Source: an uncultured Lachnospiraceae bacterium (lineage in GTDB: Bacteria > Bacillota > Clostridia > Lachnospirales > Lachnospiraceae). From it: a stretch of DNA of 64,000 nt. Position 1 is the stretch's first letter. Each line of letters starts with the position of its first letter. Where the stretch lies: assembly GCA_910589105.1 (NCBI GenBank), contig CAJUST010000006.1, positions 1 through 64,000 of the forward strand, written 5' to 3'. Below are positions 61,309 through 64,000 of the stretch, piece by piece. The notes under the pieces were generated by a model. It saw only the letters and a list, made by a program, of their open reading frames with translations, had not been told where the DNA came from and searched no databases. The position numbers and the translations under genes are program-made.

Positions 61309-62379
61309 ATGAAGAAAACCGCGCTTATTATGGCAGGAGGGCGGGGAGAGCGTTTTTGGCCGAAAAGCCGCGCAAATCTGCCAAAACAATTTCTATCACT
61401 GACAGATGATGGAAAGACGATGATACAGTTGACAGTTGAGCGGATTCGCGATCTGGTAGAATTAGAAGATATTTATATAGCGACGAACCGCCGTTATAAA
61501 AATCTGATATTAGAACAGCTCCCGGGGATTCCGGAAGAAAATATACTTTGTGAGCCAGTTGGAAAAAATACGGCTCCATGTATTGGGCTTGGAGCAGTTC
61601 ATATGGAAAAGAAATATGGAGATGCGGTTATGATGGTGCTGCCCTCCGATCATTTGATGAAGGAGCAGGGAATTTTTCTTGATACATTGAAAGAAGCTTG
61701 TGAGATTGCAATAAAAGATGAAAATCTCGTGACAGTCGGGATTACGCCGAATTATCCTGAAACGGGATACGGATATATTAAATTTAATCCACAAGTTAAA
61801 GAGGGACATGCGTATGCGGTCGATCGTTTTGTGGAAAAGCCGGCGATAGAGCTGGCAAAAGAATATTTGAAGTCAAAAGAATATCTGTGGAATAGTGGAA
61901 TGTTTGTTTGGAAAGTTTCAACAATTTTATCAAATTTTCAGAAATATATGCCGGATACATGGAGTGGATTAAAAAATATCCAAAAATTTATAGGTTTAGA
62001 CAAACAAGAAGAAATTCTTGAGAGAAATTTCTCGGAGTTTGAGCCAATTTCGATAGATTATGGTATCATGGAAAAAGCCGAAAAAATATATATTTTACCG
62101 GGTGAATTTGGCTGGGATGACGTAGGGTCATGGCTTGCTGTAGGCAGAATCAGAGCATCTGATGAGTACGGAAATGTTGCTGATGGGGATATTATCACAA
62201 TAGATTGTAAGAATACGATTATTCAAGGGAACAAGAAGCTGATAGCCGCGATTGGGATACAGGATTTGATTATAATAGATACTGAGGATGCGACATTGAT
62301 TTGCAATAAGGAAAATACAGCAGATATTAAAAAGGTATTAGAATATCTGAAAGAGAGCAGCCGCAATGAATATATCTAA
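61309..62379 (+). CDS. manC: Mannose-1-phosphate guanylyltransferase
   Basis: Makes GDP-mannose from GTP and mannose-1-phosphate. The 356-residue protein has the pyrophosphorylase signature GGRGERFWPKSR, PKQFLSL, and FVEKP with the sugar-site Lys. It is the short form without the C-terminal isomerase domain, consistent with a separate manA gene next. The ATG at 61309 has GGGAGG at 61295-61300. GDP-mannose, or GDP-sugars derived from it, would feed a mannosyl- or fucosyl-type transferase among the GTs here. Confidence 0.94.
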   Translation: MKKTALIMAGGRGERFWPKSRANLPKQFLSLTDDGKTMIQLTVERIRDLVELEDIYIATNRRYKNLILEQLPGIPEENILCEPVGKNTAPCIGLGAVHMEKKYGDAVMMVLPSDHLMKEQGIFLDTLKEACEIAIKDENLVTVGITPNYPETGYGYIKFNPQVKEGHAYAVDRFVEKPAIELAKEYLKSKEYLWNSGMFVWKVSTILSNFQKYMPDTWSGLKNIQKFIGLDKQEEILERNFSEFEPISIDYGIMEKAEKIYILPGEFGWDDVGSWLAVGRIRASDEYGNVADGDIITIDCKNTIIQGNKKLIAAIGIQDLIIIDTEDATLICNKENTADIKKVLEYLKESSRNEYI

Positions 62380-62388
62380 ATAATAATT

Positions 62389-62422
62389 GAAAAGGGGGAT
62401 CTTCAGATTCTCCTTTTCTTTT
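62389..62422 (+). terminator. Probable Rho-independent terminator after manC
   Basis: GAAAAGGGGGA (62389-62399) pairs with TTCTCCTTTTC (about 62408-62418) with a few G-T pairs, and TTTTC follows. The hairpin is A/T-heavy at its base, so read-through into manA is possible. Confidence 0.6.
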
Positions 62423-62471
62423 CATGTTATTCGTTTATTGACGGTTCTAGTGAAAATTGAGAGGAATTTTT

Positions 62472-63422
62472 ATGCCAAAGAAAGAAATTTTATTTTTGTC
62501 ACCAGTATTTACACATAATATCTGGGGCGGGACAAGATTAAGGGACGATTTCGGATATGAAGTTGAGGGAGATGATATTGGAGAATGCTGGGGCATTTCT
62601 GCGCATGAAAAAGGCGATTGTGAAATCGTTTCCGGTTCCTATCAGGGAAAACGGCTGTCAGAATTGTGGGAAAAAGAGCCGGAACTGTTTGGAAATTACA
62701 AAAGCAGCCGGTTTCCTTTGATGGTAAAGATTATCGATGCAAAAGAGGATTTAAGCATACAAGTGCATCCAGATAATGAGTATGCGGGGAAACATGAGTG
62801 TGGCGCTTTAGGCAAAACGGAATGTTGGTATATTTTAGATTGCAGGGATGATGCCGCCCTTATTCTGGGGCATAATGCGGCAGACAAACCGGAACTAAAA
62901 ACAATGATTCAAGAGGGAAAATGGTTTGAATTTGTTCGTGAAGTTCCTGTTAGGAAAGGGAGTTTTGTACAGATAGATCCGGGGTGTGTGCATGCGATTA
63001 AAGGCGGCCTGCTTATTTATGAAACAGAACAAAACAGTGACGTCACTTATAGGGTATATGATTATGGCCGCTTAAGTGGCGGCGCTCCAAGAGAGCTTCA
63101 TCTACAGCAAAGCATAGATGTGATTACAGTTCCTGCAAAGCCGGTGGAAAATAGCGTCATAGAAACTTCTGGTATGCAAAAAAATCATTGGAATGAACTG
63201 ATTACATGCGAAAGTTACCGGGTATGGAAGTTAGTTTTAGAGAAAGAACTCGAGTTTAACCAGAAATATCCTTTTTTGATGATGAGTGTTTTGGAAGGAA
63301 GCGGAAGCATAAATGGGACTATAGTAAAAAAAGGAATTCATATGATATTGCCATATGGCTTTGGAAAGGTTCGGTTGAAAGGCAATATGGAAATTATCGC
63401 GTCCACTGTTGGTTCTGGCTAA
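62472..63422 (+). CDS. manA: Mannose-6-phosphate isomerase (type I, class ManA)
   Basis: Interconverts fructose-6-phosphate and mannose-6-phosphate. The 316-residue cupin has the NIWGGTRL start of Firmicute ManA, a zinc site with SIQVHPDN and KTECWYIL, and the late VHAIKGGLLIYETEQNSD segment with the catalytic region. Length is typical of the short Firmicute class. GAGG lies before the ATG at 62472. With manC and the mutase that follows it supplies GDP-mannose. Confidence 0.95.
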   Translation: MPKKEILFLSPVFTHNIWGGTRLRDDFGYEVEGDDIGECWGISAHEKGDCEIVSGSYQGKRLSELWEKEPELFGNYKSSRFPLMVKIIDAKEDLSIQVHPDNEYAGKHECGALGKTECWYILDCRDDAALILGHNAADKPELKTMIQEGKWFEFVREVPVRKGSFVQIDPGCVHAIKGGLLIYETEQNSDVTYRVYDYGRLSGGAPRELHLQQSIDVITVPAKPVENSVIETSGMQKNHWNELITCESYRVWKLVLEKELEFNQKYPFLMMSVLEGSGSINGTIVKKGIHMILPYGFGKVRLKGNMEIIASTVGSG

Positions 63423-63496
63423 AATTAATTCGTTTTTCTAATCTAAATTTAATAAACATTGTACAAAATAGAAAAGAAAAGAAAGGGTGGCTTAAA

Positions 63497-64000
63497 ATGG
63501 GATACTTAGAAGAATATCACAAATGGCGCGCAGATGATTATTTTGACAACGGGACAAAGGTTGAACTAAAAAGCATAGAAAGCGATGAAAAAGAAATCCA
63601 AGATCGGTTTTACAAGCAGTTAGAATTTGGGACAGGGGGACTGCGTGGCGTAATCGGGGCCGGCACAAACCGAATGAATATATATACTGTGCGGAAAGCG
63701 ACGCAGGGTCTTGCCAATTACATTCTTTCGCAAAATGGGCAAAAGAAGGGAGTGGCGATTGCATTTGATTCGAGAATCATGTCGCCGGAGTTTGCAAAAG
63801 AAGCTGCATTGTGTTTAAATGCGAATGGAATTAAAACTTATAAATTTGATACATTGCGCCCTACGCCTGAATTATCTTTTGCAGTCCGTTATTTGGGCTG
63901 TATGGCAGGAATTGTAATTACGGCAAGCCATAACCCACGGGAATATAATGGATATAAAGTGTATTGGGAAGATGGGGCGCAAATAACGCCGCCGCATGAT
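63497..64000 (+). CDS. Phosphohexomutase (phosphomannomutase/phosphoglucomutase), 3' end outside window
   Basis: The first 168 codons of a mutase of the alpha-D-phosphohexomutase superfamily. FGTGGLRGVIGAGTNRMN is the N-terminal substrate segment. The phosphoserine is about Ser144 in TASHNPREYNG. GAAAGGGTGG precedes the ATG. It differs from GlmM at 5195 and matches the longer PgcA-type enzymes (about 550-600 residues). It probably makes mannose-1-phosphate or glucose-1-phosphate for the sugar-nucleotide genes. The gene runs past base 64000, so the end is not seen. Confidence 0.92.
   Translation, partial: MGYLEEYHKWRADDYFDNGTKVELKSIESDEKEIQDRFYKQLEFGTGGLRGVIGAGTNRMNIYTVRKATQGLANYILSQNGQKKGVAIAFDSRIMSPEFAKEAALCLNANGIKTYKFDTLRPTPELSFAVRYLGCMAGIVITASHNPREYNGYKVYWEDGAQITPPHD

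Overview
The window looks like a chromosome segment from a Gram-positive anaerobe of the Clostridia, most likely a Lachnospiraceae relative. This is inferred from the cdaA-cdaR-glmM order, strong AGGAGG-type ribosome sites with some GTG/TTG starts, fairly AT-rich DNA, CDP-glycerol/teichoic-type genes and the absence of any outer-membrane export gene. Species cannot be fixed from the sequence alone.

Layout. (1) 1-290: end of a tRNA cluster (Val partial, Leu, Arg) with a terminator. (2) 290-1460: gene-free, very AT-rich, containing a decayed 24-bp tandem repeat. (3) 1534-6834: two unknown membrane proteins, then cdaA (c-di-AMP synthase), cdaR, glmM and an HPr. (4) 6853-20686: rhamnose-type cell-wall polysaccharide module: a DUF2142 membrane protein, a GacI/GacJ-like pair, glycosyltransferases (GTs), rmlD, rmlBAC, a Wzm/Wzt-type exporter, a methyltransferase/kinase-like fusion and a first initiating phosphoglycosyltransferase. 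(5) 20700-35420: teichoic-like module: GTs, a Stealth phosphotransferase, a TagGH-like exporter, two TagF-family proteins (one without its histidines), TagD, two secreted phosphodiesterase-type proteins (GDPD, and a Pce-like metallo-beta-lactamase with cell-wall repeats), a sulfotransferase-like protein and a Wzy/WaaL-like protein. (6) 35453-43138: nucleotide-sugar 4,6-dehydratase, PglC-type transferase and reductase, two GTs, and a third ABC exporter with a Wzt-type C-terminal domain. (7) 43131-55474: visibly AT-richer block: a GT, a 1594-residue multidomain protein, WecE-type aminotransferase, CsbB/GtrB-type GT, GNAT acetyltransferase and two large GT-C-like membrane proteins, one YfhO-like. 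(8) 55539-61226: divergent acylation locus: MBOAT and SGNH proteins on the minus strand; an acyl carrier protein and an adenylation-nitroreductase fusion on the plus strand. (9) 61309-64000: GDP-mannose supply (manC, manA, phosphohexomutase cut by the window end).

Together this is one very large surface-glycan supercluster. Precursor genes supply dTDP-rhamnose, a dTDP-4-amino sugar, a UDP-6-deoxy-HexNAc, CDP-glycerol and GDP-mannose. Three ABC exporters and two initiating transferases imply more than one glycan. Und-P-sugar/GT-C systems would decorate chains outside the membrane, and secreted hydrolases and acyltransferases would trim or acylate them. The best candidate for an undescribed system is the acylation locus at 55.5-61.2 kb, which has the four roles of a Dlt system but carries a flavin nitroreductase-like domain fused to the activating enzyme. 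No lipid flippase (Wzx) and no LCP ligase is seen in the window.
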